Shown one piece after another: positions 35,649 through 47,656 of a stretch of 64,000 nucleotides of DNA. This DNA is from Paratinospora sagittata (Eukaryota; Streptophyta; Magnoliopsida; Ranunculales; Menispermaceae). The number at the start of each line of letters is the position of its first letter. Positions within the stretch are counted from its first letter, which is position 1. The position numbers were made by a program, and so were the translations under genes. The stretch lies in NCBI GenBank assembly GCA_035771175.1, contig JAYMFD010003854.1, positions 28,314 to 92,313 on the forward strand. The letters run 5' to 3'. The notes beneath the pieces are model-generated. The model was not told where the DNA came from and made no database searches. It saw nothing but the letters and a program-made list of their open reading frames with translations.

Positions 35649-37796
35649 AAATGTATTTGAGGCAATCGCGGCCAATCCACCAGATTGCTATCTCCACCAA
35701 CTCTTTTAGCGAGTCTTAATATCCTTCTAGGAACCCCCGGAATAGATGGAACTCCGTTCCAAAATCCCGGTGAATTTTTGACAACCAAATCTAAAATTTT
35801 CGTTTAAATGAACTAAATATACTTAGAAAAAGTGTTTCAGGCAATCGCGACCAATCCACCGGATTGCTTTCTTTACCAACTCCTTGAGCGAGTCCCAATA
35901 TCCTTCAAGCAACCCCCAGAATAGATGGAACTCCGTTTCATTATCCCGATGAATTTTTGACCATTAAATCTCAAATTTTGGTTTAAATGAACTAAATATA
36001 CTTAGAAAAAGTGTTCGAGGTAATCGCGACCTATCCACCGGATTGCTTTCTCCACCCACTCCTTGACCGAGTCCCAATATCCTCAACCAACCTCCAGAAT
36101 AGATGGAAATCTGTTTCAATATCCCGATGAATTTTTGACCATTAAATCTCAAATTTTGGTTTAAATGAACTAAATTTACTTAGAAAATGTGTTTGAAGCA
36201 ATCGCGACCAATCCACCAGATTGATTTCTCCACCTACTCTTTGAGCGATTCCCAATATCCTTCTATGAACCCTCGGAATAGATGGAACTCTGTTTCAATA
36301 TCCCGATGAATTTTTTACCCCTAAATCTCAAATTTTGCTTTCAATGAACTAAATTAACTTAAAAAATTTGTTTGAGGCAATCGCGACAAATCCACCGGAT
36401 TGCTTTCTCCACCTACACTTTTAGCGAGTCCCAATATCCTTCTAGCAACCCCCCAGAATAGATGGAACTCTGTTCCAATATCCCGATGAATTTTTGACCC
36501 CTAAATCTCAAATTTTTTGTTTAAATGAACTAAATTTACTTAGAAAATGTGTTTGAGGCAATCGTTACCAATCCACTAGATTGCTTTCTCCACCAACTCT
36601 TTGGGCGAGTCCCAATATCCTTCTATGAACCCCCGGAATAGATGGAACTCCGTTCCAATATCCTGATGAATTTTTGACCATTAAATCTCAAATTTTGGTT
36701 TAAATGAACTAAATATACTTAGAAAAAGTGTTCGAGGCAATCGCGACCAATCCACCGGATTGCTTTCTCCACCCACTCCTTGACCGAGTCCCAATATCCT
36801 TCAAACAACCCCCCAGAATAGATGGAACTCCGTTTCAATATCCCGATGAATTTTTGACCATTAAATCTCAAATTTTGGTTTAAATGAACTAAATTTACTC
36901 AGAAAATGTGTTTGAAGCAATCACGACCAATCCACCGGATTGCTTTCTCCGCCTACTCTTTAAGCGAGTCCCAATATCCTTCTAGCAACCCCCCAAAATA
37001 GATGGAACTCCGTTCCAATATCCCGATGAATTTTTGACCATTAAATCTCAAATTTTGGTTTAAATGAACTAAATATACTTAGAAAAAGTGTTCGAGGGAA
37101 TCGCGACCAATCCACCGGATTGCTTTCTCCACCCACTCCTTGACCGAGTCCCAATATCCTCAACCAACCCCCAGAATAGATGGAACTCAGTTTCAATATC
37201 CCGAGAAATTTTTACCATTAAATCTCAAATTTTGGTTTAAATGAACTAAATTTACTTAGAAAATGTATTTGAGGCAATCGCGGCCAATCCACCAGATTGC
37301 TATCTCCACCAACTCTTTTAGCGAGTCTTAATATCCTTCTAGGAACCCCCGGAATAGATGGAACTCCGTTCCAATATCCCGGTGAATTTTTGACCCCCAA
37401 ATCTAAAATTTTGGTTTAAATGAACTAAATATACTTAGAAAAAGTGTTTGAGGCAATCGCGACCAATCCACCGGATTGCTTTCTCTACCAACTCCTAGAG
37501 CGAGTCCCAATATCCTTCAAGCAACCCCCAGAATAGATGGAACTCCGTTTCAATATCCCGATGAATTTTTGACCATTAAATCTCAAATTTTGGTTTAAAT
37601 GAACTAAATATACTTAGAAAAAGTGTTCGAGGCAATCGCGACCAATCCATCGGATTGCTTTCTCCACCCACTCCTTGACCGAGTCCCAATATCCTCAAGC
37701 AACCCCCAGAATAGATGGAACTCCGTTTCAATATCCCGATGAATTTTTGACCATTAAATCTCAAATTTTGGTTTAAATGAACTAAATTTACTTAGA
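35649..37796 (+). repeat. Displaced copy of the 20-mer unit
   Basis: Order G 35649, H 35828, I' 36007, A 36185, B 36364, C 36545, I/E 36724, F' 36904, I 37084, G 37261, H 37440, I' 37619. Order and variants follow 15,230-17,376 at an offset of about 20,420 bp, and the match continues into A-B-C-D-E at 37,797-38,694. H at 35828 has the TTTTCGTTTAAATG junction and I' has GGTAATCGCGACC, as at 15,409-15,765. Confidence 0.88.
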
Positions 37797-39410
37797 AAAT
37801 GTGTTTGAAGCAATCGCGACCAATCCACCGGATTGATTTCTCCGCCTACTCTTTGAGCGATTCCCAATATCCTTCTATGAACCCTCGGAATAGATGGAAC
37901 TCTGTTTCAATATCCCGATGAATTTTTTACCCCTAAATCTCAAATTTTGCTTTCAATGAACTAAATTAACTTAAAAAATTTGTTTGAGGCAATCGCGACA
38001 AATCCACCGGATTACTTTCTCCACCTACTCTTTTAGCGAGTCCCAATATCCTTCTAGCAACCCCCCAGAATAGATGGAACTCCGTTCCAATATCCCGATG
38101 AATTTTTGACCCCTAAATATCAAATTTTTTGTTTAAATGAACTAAATTTACTTAGAAAATGTGTTTGAGGCAATCGTTACCAATCCACTAGATTGCTTTC
38201 TCCACCAACTCTTTGAGCGAGTCCCAATATCCTTCTATGAACCCCCGGAATAGATGGAACTCCGTTCCAATATCCCGATGAATTTTTGACCATTAAATCT
38301 CAAATCTTGGTTTAAATGAACTAAATTTACTTAGAAAATGTGTTTGAAGCAATCGCGACCAATCCACCGGATTGCTTTCTCCACCAACTCTTTGATCGAG
38401 TCCCAATATCCTTCTATGAACCCCCGAAATAGATGAAACTCCGTTCCAATATCCCGGTGAATTTTTTACCCCCGAATCTAAAATTTTGGTTTAAATGAAC
38501 TAAATATACTTAGAAAAAGTAATTGAGGCAATCGCGACCAATCCACCATATTGTTTTGTCCACCAACTCCTTGAGGGAGTCCCAATATCCTTCAAACAAC
38601 CCCCCAGAATAGATGGAACTCCGTTTCAATATTCCGATGAATTTTTGACCATTAAATCTCAAATTTTTGTTTAAATGAACTAAATTTACTTAGAAAATGT
38701 GTTTGAAGCAATCACGACCAATCCACCGGATTGCTTTCTCCGCCTACTCTTTGAGCGAGTCCCAATATCCTTCTAGCAACCCCCCAAAATAGATGGAACT
38801 CCGTTCCAATATCCCGATGAATTTTTGACCACTAAATCTCAAATTTTGGTTTAAATGAACTAAATTTACTTAGAAAATGTATTTGAGGCAATCGCGGCCA
38901 ATCCATCAGATTGCTATCTCCACCAACTCTTTTAGCGAGTCTTAATATCCTTCTAGGAAACCCCGGAATAGATGGAACTCCGTTCCAATATCCCGGTGAA
39001 TTTTTGACCCCCAAATCTAAAATTTTGGTTTAAATGAACTAAATATACTTAGAAAAAGTGTTTGAGGCAATCGCGACCAATCCACCGGATTGCTTTCTCT
39101 ACCAACTCCTTTAGCGAGTCCCAATATCCTTCAAGCAACCCCCAGAATAGATGGAACTCCGTTTCAATATCCCGATGAATTTTTGACCATTAAATCTCAA
39201 ATTTTGGTTTAAATGAACTAAATATACTTAGAAAAAGTGTTCGAGGCAATCGCGACCAATCCACCGGATTGCTTTCTCCACCCACTCCTTGACCGAGTCC
39301 CAATATCCTCAAGCAACCCCCAGAATAGATGGAACTCCGTTTCAATATCCCGATGAATTTTTGACCATTAAATCTCAAATTTTGGTTTAAATGAACTAAA
39401 TTTACTTAGA

Positions 39411-39589
39411 AAATGTGTTTGAAGCAATCGCGACCAATCCACCGGATTGATTTCTCCGCCTACTCTTTGAGCGATTCCCAATATCCTTCTATGAACCCTC
39501 GGAATAGATGGAACTCTGTTTCAATATCCCGATGAATTTTTTACCCCTAAATCTCAAATTTTGCTTTCAATGAACTAAATTAACTTAAA
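39411..39589 (+). repeat. Monomer type A, reference copy (179 bp)
   Basis: Diagnostic: GTGTTTGAAGCAATCGCG opening, GGATTGATTTCTCCGCC, GAGCGATTCCC, GAACCCTCGG, ACTCTGTTTC, and the tail TTTCAATGAACTAAATTAAC. It is almost always followed by B. Type J of the second family shares the tail and the GAACCCTCGG motif. Confidence 0.93.
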
Positions 39590-39770
39590 AAATTTGTTTG
39601 AGGCAATCGCGACAAATCCACCGGATTACTTTCTCCACCTACTCTTTTAGCGAGTCCCAATATCCTTCTAGCAACCCCCCAGAATAGATGGAACTCCGTT
39701 CCAATATCCCGATGAATTTTTGACCCCTAAATATCAAATTTTTTGTTTAAATGAACTAAATTTACTTAGA
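39590..39770 (+). repeat. Monomer type B, reference copy (181 bp)
   Basis: Diagnostic: AAATTTGTTTGAGGC opening, CGCGACAAATCC, CCACCTACTCTTTTAGC, CTAGCAACCCCCCAG and a longer T-run near the end (AATTTTTTGTTTAAATG), which makes it the longest regular monomer. Second-family K is its counterpart. Confidence 0.93.
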
Positions 39771-39949
39771 AAATGTGTTTGAGGCAATCGTTACCAATCC
39801 ACTAGATTGCTTTCTCCACCAACTCTTTGAGCGAGTCCCAATATCCTTCTATGAACCCCCGGAATAGATGGAACTCCGTTCCAATATCCCGATGAATTTT
39901 TGACCATTAAATCTCAAATCTTGGTTTAAATGAACTAAATTTACTTAGA
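39771..39949 (+). repeat. Monomer type C, reference copy (179 bp)
   Basis: Diagnostic: GCAATCGTTACC or GCAATCGCTACC, CACTAGATTGC, CTATGAACCCCCGG, GACCATTAAATC. Two tails exist. With AAATCTTGG and AAATTTACTT it is normally followed by D; with AAATTTTGG and AAATATACTT it is followed by I or I/E. The second tail is that of H, pointing to C x H exchange. Confidence 0.92.
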
Positions 39950-40128
39950 AAATGTGTTTGAAGCAATCGCGACCAATCCACCGGATTGCTTTCTCCACCA
40001 ACTCTTTGATCGAGTCCCAATATCCTTCTATGAACCCCCGAAATAGATGAAACTCCGTTCCAATATCCCGGTGAATTTTTTACCCCCAAATCTAAAATTT
40101 TGGTTTAAATGAACTAAATATACTTAGA
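39950..40128 (+). repeat. Monomer type D, reference copy (179 bp)
   Basis: Diagnostic: GAAGCAATCGCGACC, CTCTTTGATCGAGTCCC, CCCGAAATAGATGAAAC (a double change in the otherwise conserved AATAGATGGAAC), GAATTTTTTACCCCC and AAATCTAAAATTTTGG. Followed by E in every complete unit. Confidence 0.92.
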
Positions 40129-40308
40129 AAAAGTAATTGAGGCAATCGCGACCAATCCACCATATTGATTTGTCCACCAACTCCTTGAGGGAGTCCCAAT
40201 ATCCTTCAAACAACCCCCTAGAATAGATGGAACTCCGTTTCAATATCCCGATGAATTTTTGACCATTAAATCTCAAATTTTGGTTTAAATGAACTAAATT
40301 TACTTAGA
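40129..40308 (+). repeat. Monomer type E, reference copy (180 bp)
   Basis: Diagnostic: AAAAAGTAATTGAGGC, CACCATATTG in place of CACCGGATTG (weakening the dyad seen in other types), TTTGTCCACC, CTTGAGGGAGTCCC and TTCAAACAACCCCC. Confidence 0.92.
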
Positions 40309-40488
40309 AAATGTGTTTGAAGCAATCACGACCAATCCACCGGATTGCATTCTCCGCCTACTCTTTGTGCGAGTCCCAATATCCTTCTAGCAACCCCCCA
40401 AAATAGATGGAACTCCGTTCCAATAGCCCGATGAACTTTTGACCACTAAATCTCAAATTTTGGTTTAAATGAACTAAATTTACTTAGA
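40309..40488 (+). repeat. Monomer type F, reference copy (180 bp)
   Basis: Diagnostic: GAAGCAATCACGACC, GGATTGCATTCTCCGCC, CTAGCAACCCCCCAAAATAG, GACCACTAAATC. A variant F' (for example 29381-29560) has GCTTTCTCCGCC and GACCATTAAATC and usually follows an E or I/E ending in TTTACTCAGA. F is followed by G; F' mostly by I. Confidence 0.92.
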
Positions 40489-40667
40489 AAATCTATTTGA
40501 GGCAATCGCGGCCAATCCACCAGATTGCTATCTCCACCAACTCTTTTAGCGAGTCTTAATATCCTTCTAGGAACCCCCGGAATATATGGAACTCCGTTCC
40601 AATATCCCGGTGAATTTTTGACCCCCAAATCTAAAATTTTGGTTTAAATGAACTAAATATACTTAGA
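40489..40667 (+). repeat. Monomer type G, reference copy (179 bp)
   Basis: Diagnostic: ATTTGAGGCAATCGCGGCC, CCAGATTGCTATCTCC, GCGAGTCTTAATATCC, CTAGGAACCCCCGG. Copies in the 11-mer array also have AAAATCCCGG and GACAACCAAATC, while 9-mer copies have AATATCCCGG and GACCCCCAAATC, so the HOR versions can be told apart by G alone. Confidence 0.92.
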
Positions 40668-40845
40668 AAATGTGTTTGAGGCAATCGCGACCAATCCACC
40701 GGATTGCTTTCTCTACCAACTCCTTGAGCGAGTCCAATATCCTTCAAGCAACCCCCAGAATAGATGGAACTCCGTTTCAATATCCCGATGAATTTTTGAC
40801 CATTAAATCTCAAATTTTGGTTTAAATGAACTAAATATACTTAGA
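40668..40845 (+). repeat. Monomer type H, reference copy (178 bp here, normally 179)
   Basis: Diagnostic: GTGTTTGAGGCAATCGCG, TTTCTCTACCAACTCC, TTCAAGCAACCCCCAG, CGTTTCAATATCCCG. This copy lacks one C in GAGTCCAATATCC. In the 11-mer arrays H carries AATCGATGG, a C that interrupts the otherwise conserved AATAGATGG. Confidence 0.92.
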
Positions 40846-43800
40846 AAAAGTGTTCGAGGCAATCGCGACCAATCCACCGGATTGCTTTCTCCACCCACTC
40901 CTTGACCGAGTCCCAATATCCTCAAGCAACCCCCAGAATAGATGGAACTCCGTTTCAATATCCCGATGAATTTTTGACCATTAAATCTCAAATTTTGGTT
41001 TAAATGAACTAAATTTACTTAGAAAATGTGTTTGAAGCAATCGCGACCAATCCACCGGATTGATTTCTCCGCCTACTCTTTGAGCGATTCCCAATATCCT
41101 TCTATGAACCCTCGGAATAGATGAAACTCTATTTCAATATCCCGATGAATTTTTTACCCCTAAATCTCAAATTTTGCTTTCAATGAACTAAATTAACTTA
41201 AAAAATTTGTTTGAGGCAATCGCGACAAATCCACCGGATTGCTTTCTCCACCTACTCTTTTAGCGAGTCCCAATATCCTTCTAGCAACCCCCCAGAATAG
41301 ATGGAACTCCGTTCCAATATCCCGATGAATTTTTGACCCCTAAATCTCAAATTTTTTGTTTAAATGAACTAAATTTACTTAGAAAATGCGTTTGAGGCAA
41401 TCGTTACCAATCCACTAGATTGCTTTCTCCACCAACTCTTTGAGCGAGTCCCAATATCCTTCTATGAACCCCCGGAATAGATGGAACTCCGTTCCAATAT
41501 CCCGATAAATTTTTGACCATTAAATCTCAAATCTTGGTTTAAATGAACTAAATTTACTTAGAAAATGTGTTTGAAGCAATCGCGACCAATCCACCGGATT
41601 GCTTTCTCCACCAACTCTTTGATCGAGTCCCAGTATCCTTCTATGAACCCCCGAAATAGATGAAACTCCGTTCCAATATCCCGGTGAATTTTTTACCCCC
41701 GAATCTAAAATTTTGGTTTAAATGAACTAAATATACTTAGAAAAAGTAATTGAGGCAATCGCGACCAATCCACCATATTGTTTTGTCCACCAACTCCTTG
41801 AGGGAGTCCCAATATCCTTCAAACAACCCCCCAGAATAGATGGAACTCCGTTTCAATATTCCGATGAATTTTTGACCATTAAATCTCAAATTCTTGTTTA
41901 AATGAACTAAATTTACTTAGAAAATGTGTTTGAAGCAATCACGACCAATCCACCGGATTGCTTTCTCCGCCTACTTTTTGAGCGAGTCCCAATATCCTTC
42001 AAGCAACCCCCAGAATAGATGGAACTCCGTTTCAATATCCCGATGAATTTTTTACCATTAAATCTCAAATTTTGGTTTAAATGAACTAAATATACTTAGA
42101 AAAAGTGTTCGAGGCAATCGCGACCAATCCACTATATTGCTTTCTCCACCCACTCCTTGACCGAGTCCCAATATCCTCAACCAACCCCCAGAATAGATGG
42201 AACTCCGTTTCAATATCCCGATGAATTTTTGACCATTAAATCTCAAATTTTGGTTTAAATGAACTAAATTTACTTAGAAAATGTGTTTGAAGCAATCGTG
42301 ACCAATCCACCGGATTGATTTCTCCGCCTACTCTTTGAGCGATTCCCAATATCCTTCTATGAACCCTCGGAATAGATGGAACTCTCTTTCAATATCCCGA
42401 TGAATTTTTTACCCCTAAATCTCAAATTTTGCTTTCAATGAACTAAATTAACTTAAAAAATTTGTTTGAGGCAATCGCGACAAATCCACCGGATTGCTTT
42501 CTCCACCTACTCTTTTAGCGACTCCCAATATCCTTCTAGCAACCCCCCAGAATAGATGGAACTCCGTTCCAATATCCCGATGTATTTTTGACCACTAAAT
42601 CTCAAATTTTTTGTTTAAATGAACTAAATTTACTTAGAAAATGTGTTTGAGGCAAGCGTTACCAATCCACTAGATTGTTTTCTCCACCAACTTTTTGAGC
42701 GAGTTCCAATATCCTTCTATGAACCCCCAGAATAGATGGAACTCCGTTCCAATATCCCGATGAATTTTTGACCATTAAATCTCAAATCTTGGTTTAAATG
42801 AACTAAATTTACTTAGAAAATGTGTTTGAAGCAATCGCGACCAATCCACCGGATTGCTTTCTCCACCAACTCTTTGATCGAGTCCCAATATCCTTCTATG
42901 AACCCCCGAAATAGATGAAACTCCGTTCCAATATCCCGGTGAATTTTTTACCCCCAAATCTAAAATTTTGGTTTAAATGAACTAAATATACTTAGAAAAA
43001 GTAATTGAGGCAATCGCGACCAATCCACCATATTGATTTGTCCACCAACTCCTTGAGGGAGTCCCAATATCCTTCAAACAACCCCCTAGAATAGATGGAA
43101 CTCCGTTTCAATATCCCGATGAATTTTTGACCATTAAATCTCAAATTTTGGTTTAAATGAACTAAATTTACTTAGAAAATGTGTTTGAAGCAATCACGAC
43201 CAATCCACCGGATTGCATTCTCCGCCTACTCTTTGTGCGAGTCCCAATATCCTTCTAGCAACCCCCCAAAATAGATGGAACTCCGTTCCAATATCCCGAT
43301 GAATTTTTGACCCCTAAATCTCAAATTTTGGTTTAAATGAACTAAATTTACTTAGAAAATGTATTTGAGGCAATCGCGGCCAATCCACCAGATTGCTATC
43401 TCCACCAACTCTTTTAGCGAGTCTTAATATCCTTCTAGGAACCCCCGGAATAGATGGAACTCCGTTCCAATATCCCGGTGAATTTTTGACCCCCAAATCT
43501 AAAATTTTGGTTTAAATGAACTAAATATACTTAGAAAAAGTGTTTCAGGCAATCGCGACCAATCCACCGGATTGCTTTCTCTACCAACTCATTGAGCGAG
43601 TCCCAATATCCTTCAAGCAACCCCCAGAATAGATGGAACTCCGTTTCAATATCCCGATGAATTTTTGACCATTAAATCTCAAATTTTGGTTTAAATGAAC
43701 TAAATATACTTAGAAAAAGTGTTCGAGGCAATCGCGACCAATCCACCGGATTGCTTTCTCCACCCACTCCTTGACCGAGTCCCAATATCCTTCAAGCAAC

Positions 43801-43893
43801 CCCCAGAATAGATGGAACTCCGTTTCAATATCCCGATGAAATTTTGACCCTTAAATGTCAAATTTTGGTTTAAATGAACTAAATTTACTTAGA

Positions 43894-46042
43894 AAATGTG
43901 TTTGAAGCAATCGCTACCAATTCACCGGATTGCTTTCTCCGCCTACTCTTTTAGCGAATCCCAACATCCTTTTAGGAACCCTCGGAATAGATGGAACTCT
44001 TTTCCAATATCCATATGAATTTTTGACCCCTAAATCCCAAAATTTGGTTTCAATGAACTAAATTAACTTAGAAAATTTGTTTGAGGCAATCGCGACCAAT
44101 CCACCGGATTCCTTCCTCCACCTACTCTTTTAGCGAGTCCCAATATCCTTCTAGCAACCCCCCAGAATAGATGGAACTCCGTTCCAATATCCCGATAAAT
44201 TTTTGACCCCTAAATCTCAAATTTTGGTTTAAATGAACTAAATTTACTTAGAAAATGTGTTTGAGGCAATCGCTACCAATCCACCAGATTGCTTTCTCCA
44301 CCAACTCTTTGAGCGAGTCCCAATATCCTTCTAGGAACCCCCATAATAGATGGAACTCCGTTCCAATATCCTGGAGAATTTTTGACCCCCAAATCTAAAA
44401 TTTTGGTTTAAATGAACTAAATATACTTTGAAAAAGAAATTGAGGTAATCGCGACCAATCCACCGGATTGCTTTCTCCACCAACTCCTTGACCGAGTCCC
44501 AATATCATTCAAGCAACCCCCCAGAAAAGATGGAACTCCGTTTCAATATCCCGATGAATTTTTGACCACTAAATCTAAAATTTTGGTTTAAATGAATTAA
44601 ATTTACTTAGAAAATTTGTTTGCGGCAATCGCGACCAATCCACCAGATTGCTTTCTCCACCAACTCTTTGATCGAGTCCCAATATCCTTAAAGGAACCCC
44701 CGGAATAGATGGAACTCCGTTCCAATATCCCGGTTAATTTTTGACCCCCAAATCTAAAATTTGGTTTAAATGAACTAAATATACTTAGTAAAAGTGTTTG
44801 TGGCAATCGCGACCAATTCACCGGATTGCTTTCTCTACCAACTCCTTGAGCGAGTCCCAATATCTTTCAAGCAACCCCCAAAATAGATGGAACTCCGTTT
44901 CAATATCCCGATGAATTTTTGCCCCCCAAATCTAAAATTTTGGTTTAAATGAACTGAATTTACTTAGAAAATGTGTTTGAGGCAATCGCGACCAATCTAC
45001 AGTATTGCTTTCTCCACCAATTCTTTGAGCGAGTCCCAACATCCTTCTAGCACCCCCCAGAATAGATGGAACTCCGTTCCAATATCCCGATGAATTTTTG
45101 ACCCCTAAATCTCAAATTTTGGTTTAAATGAATTAAATTTACTTAGAAAATTTGTTTGAGGCAATCGCGGCCAATCCACCGTATTGCTTTCTCCACCAAT
45201 TCTTTGAGCGAGTCCCCATATCCTTCGAGGAAGCCCCGGAATAGATGGGACTCCGTTCCAATATCCCGGTGAATTTTTGACCCCCAACTCTCAAATTTTG
45301 GTTTAAATGAACTAAATTTACTTAGAAAATGTGTTTGAGGCAATCGTTACCAATCCACTAGATTGCTTTCTCCACCAACTCTTTGATCGATTCCCAATAT
45401 CCTTCTATGAACCCCCGGAATAGATGGAACTCCGTTCCAATATCCCGATGAATTTTTGACCATTAAATCTCAAATCTTGGTTTAAATGAACTAAATTTAC
45501 TTAGAAAATGTATTTGAGGCAATCACGACAAATCCACCGGATTGCTATCTCCACCAACTCTTGTAGCGAGTCTTAATATCATTCTAGGAACCCCCGAAAT
45601 AGATGGAACTCCGTTCCAATATCCCGGTGAATTTTTGACCCCCAAATCTAAAATTTTGTTTTAAATGAACTAAATATACTTAGAAAAAGTGTTTGAGGCA
45701 ATCGCGACCAATCCACCGGATTGCTTTCTCTACCAACTCCTTTAGCGAGTCTCAATATCCTTTAAGCAACCCCCAGAATAGATGGAACTCCGTTTCAAAA
45801 TCCCGTTGAATTTTTGACCATTAAATCTCAAATTTTGGTTTAAATGAACTAAATATACTTAGAAAAAGTGTTCGAGGCAATCGCGACCAATCCACCGGAT
45901 TGCTTTCTCCACCCACTCCTTGACCGAGTCCTAATATCCTTCAAGCAACCCCCAGAATAGATGGAACTCCGTTTCAATATCCCGATGAAATTTTGACCCT
46001 TAAATCTCAAATTTTGGTTTAAATGAACTAAATTTACTTAGA
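43894..46042 (+). repeat. Second-family 12-mer HOR unit, copy 1 (2,149 bp)
   Basis: Order J 43894, K 44073, L 44253, M 44432, N 44612, O 44790, P 44969, Q 45148, then C 45327, G' 45506, H 45685, I 45864. The first eight monomers carry changes not found in the main family, for example TCTTTTCCAATATCC in J, ACCCCCATAATAG in L, GAAAAAGAAATTGAGG in M and GATGGGACTCCG in Q. The last four are close to main-family C, G, H and I. Confidence 0.92.
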
Positions 46043-47656
46043 AAATGTGTTTGAAGCAATCGCGACCAATTCACCGGATTGCTTTCTCTGCCTACTCTTT
46101 TAGCGAGTCCCAACATCCTTTTAGGAACCCTCGGAATAGATGGAACTCTTTTCCAATATCCAGATGAATTTTTGACCCCTAAATCCCAAAATTTGGTTTC
46201 AATGAACTAAATTAACTTAGAAAATTTGTTTGAGGCAATCGCGACCAATCCACCGGATTCCTTCCTCCACCTACTCTTTTAGCGAGTCCCAATATCCTTC
46301 TAGCAACCCCCCAGAATAGATGGAACTCCGTTCCAATATCCCGATAAATTTTTGACCCCTAAATCTCAAATTTTGGTTTAAATGAACTAAATTTACTTAG
46401 AAAATGTGTTTGAGGCAATCGCTACCAATCCACCAGATTGCTTTCTCCACCAACTCTTTGAGCGAGTCCCAATATCCTTCTAGGAACCCCCATAATAGAT
46501 GGAACTCCGTTCCAATATCCTGGAGAATTTTTGACCCCCAAATCTAAAATTTTGGTTTAAATGAACTAAATATACTTTGAAAAAGAAATTGAGGTAATCG
46601 CGACCAATCCACCGGATTGCTTTCTCCACCAACTCCTTGACCGAGTCCCAATATCCTTCAAGCAACCCCCCAGAATAGATGGAACTCCGTTTCAATATCC
46701 CGATGAATTTTTGACCACTAAATCTAAAATTTTGGTTTAAATGAATTAAATTTACTTAGAAAATTTGTTTGCGGCAATCGCGACCAATCCACCAGATTGC
46801 TTTCTCCACCAACTCTTTGATCGAGTCCCAATATCTTTAAAGGAACCCCCGGAATAGATGGAACTCCGTTCCAATATCCCGGTTAATTTTTGACCCCCAA
46901 ATCTAAAATTTGGTTTAAATGAACTAAATATACTTAGTAAAAGTGTTTGAGGCAATCGCGACCAATTCACCGGATTGCTTTCTCTACCAACTCCTTGAGC
47001 GAGTCCCAATATCTTTCAAGCAACCCCCAAAATAGATGGAACTCCGTTTCAATATCCCGATGAATTTTTGCCCCCCAAATCTAAAATTTTGGTTTAAATG
47101 AACTGAATTTACTTAGAAAATGTATTTGAGGCAATCGCGACCAATCTACCGTATTGCTTTATCCACCAATTCTTTGAGCGAATCCCAACATCCTTCTAGC
47201 ACCCCCCAGAATAGATGGAACTCCGTTCCAATATCCCGATGAATTTTTGACCCCTAAGTCTCAAATTTTGGTTTAAATGAATTAAATTTACTTAGAAAAT
47301 TTGTTTGAGCCAATCGCGACCAATCCACTGGATTGATTTCTCCACCTACTCTTTAAGCGATTCCCAATATCCTTCTAGCAACCCCCCAGAATAGATGGAA
47401 CTTTGTTCGAATATCCCGATGAATTTTTGACCCTTAAATATCAAATTTTGGTTTAAATGAACTAAATTTACTTAGTAAATGTGTTTGAGGCAATCGCTAC
47501 CAATCCACCAGATTGCTTTCTCCACCAACTCTTCGAGCAAGTCCTAATATCGTTCTAGGAACCCCCGGAATAGATGGAACTCCGTTCCAATATCCCGATG
47601 AATTTTTGACCCCTAAATCTCAAATTTTTTGTTTAAATGAACTAAATTTACTTAGA
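46043..47656 (+). repeat. Partial second-family unit J to P', then R and S
   Basis: Order J 46043, K 46222, L 46402, M 46581, N 46761, O 46939, P' 47118, R 47297, S 47477. R has GTTTGAGCCAATCG and CTTTGTTCGAATATCC. S has TTAGTAAATGTG and CTTCGAGCAAGTCC and ends with a B-like TTTTTTGTTTAAATG, so a joint to the main family lies in S. Confidence 0.88.
47297..47656 (+). repeat. Monomer types R and S, reference copies
   Basis: R (47297-47476): GTTTGAGCCAATCGCG, CCACTGGATTGATTTC, ACTTTGTTCGAATATCC. S (47477-47656): preceded by ACTTAGT, CTTCGAGCAAGTCCTAATATCG, B-like end with TTTTTTGTTTAAATG. They occur as a pair only here and (R as a chimera) at 57,864-58,223. Confidence 0.85.

Larger units (their letters stand above)
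37797..43893 (+). repeat. Canonical 9-mer HOR array (A to I, ~1,614 bp)
   Basis: Units start at A 37797, A 39411, A 41024 and A 42279. Units one, two and four run A-B-C-D-E-F-G-H-I (1,614, 1,613 and 1,615 bp). Unit three is a 7-mer (1,255 bp) because an F'/H chimera at 41922 removes G and one further monomer. The last I (43715) has an unusual second half (CCTTCAAGCAACC, GATGAAATTTTGACCC) and leads into the second family. This stretch gives the simplest reading frame for naming all other units. Confidence 0.93.

Noticed and set aside
44603..44860. Minus-strand 85-codon reading frames in second-family units (also near 46,752, 50,337, 52,486, 54,813 and 57,140)
   Set aside because: They run through N and O monomers because N lacks one base, which keeps the frame open slightly longer. 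They are repeated with the HOR and are not independent genes.
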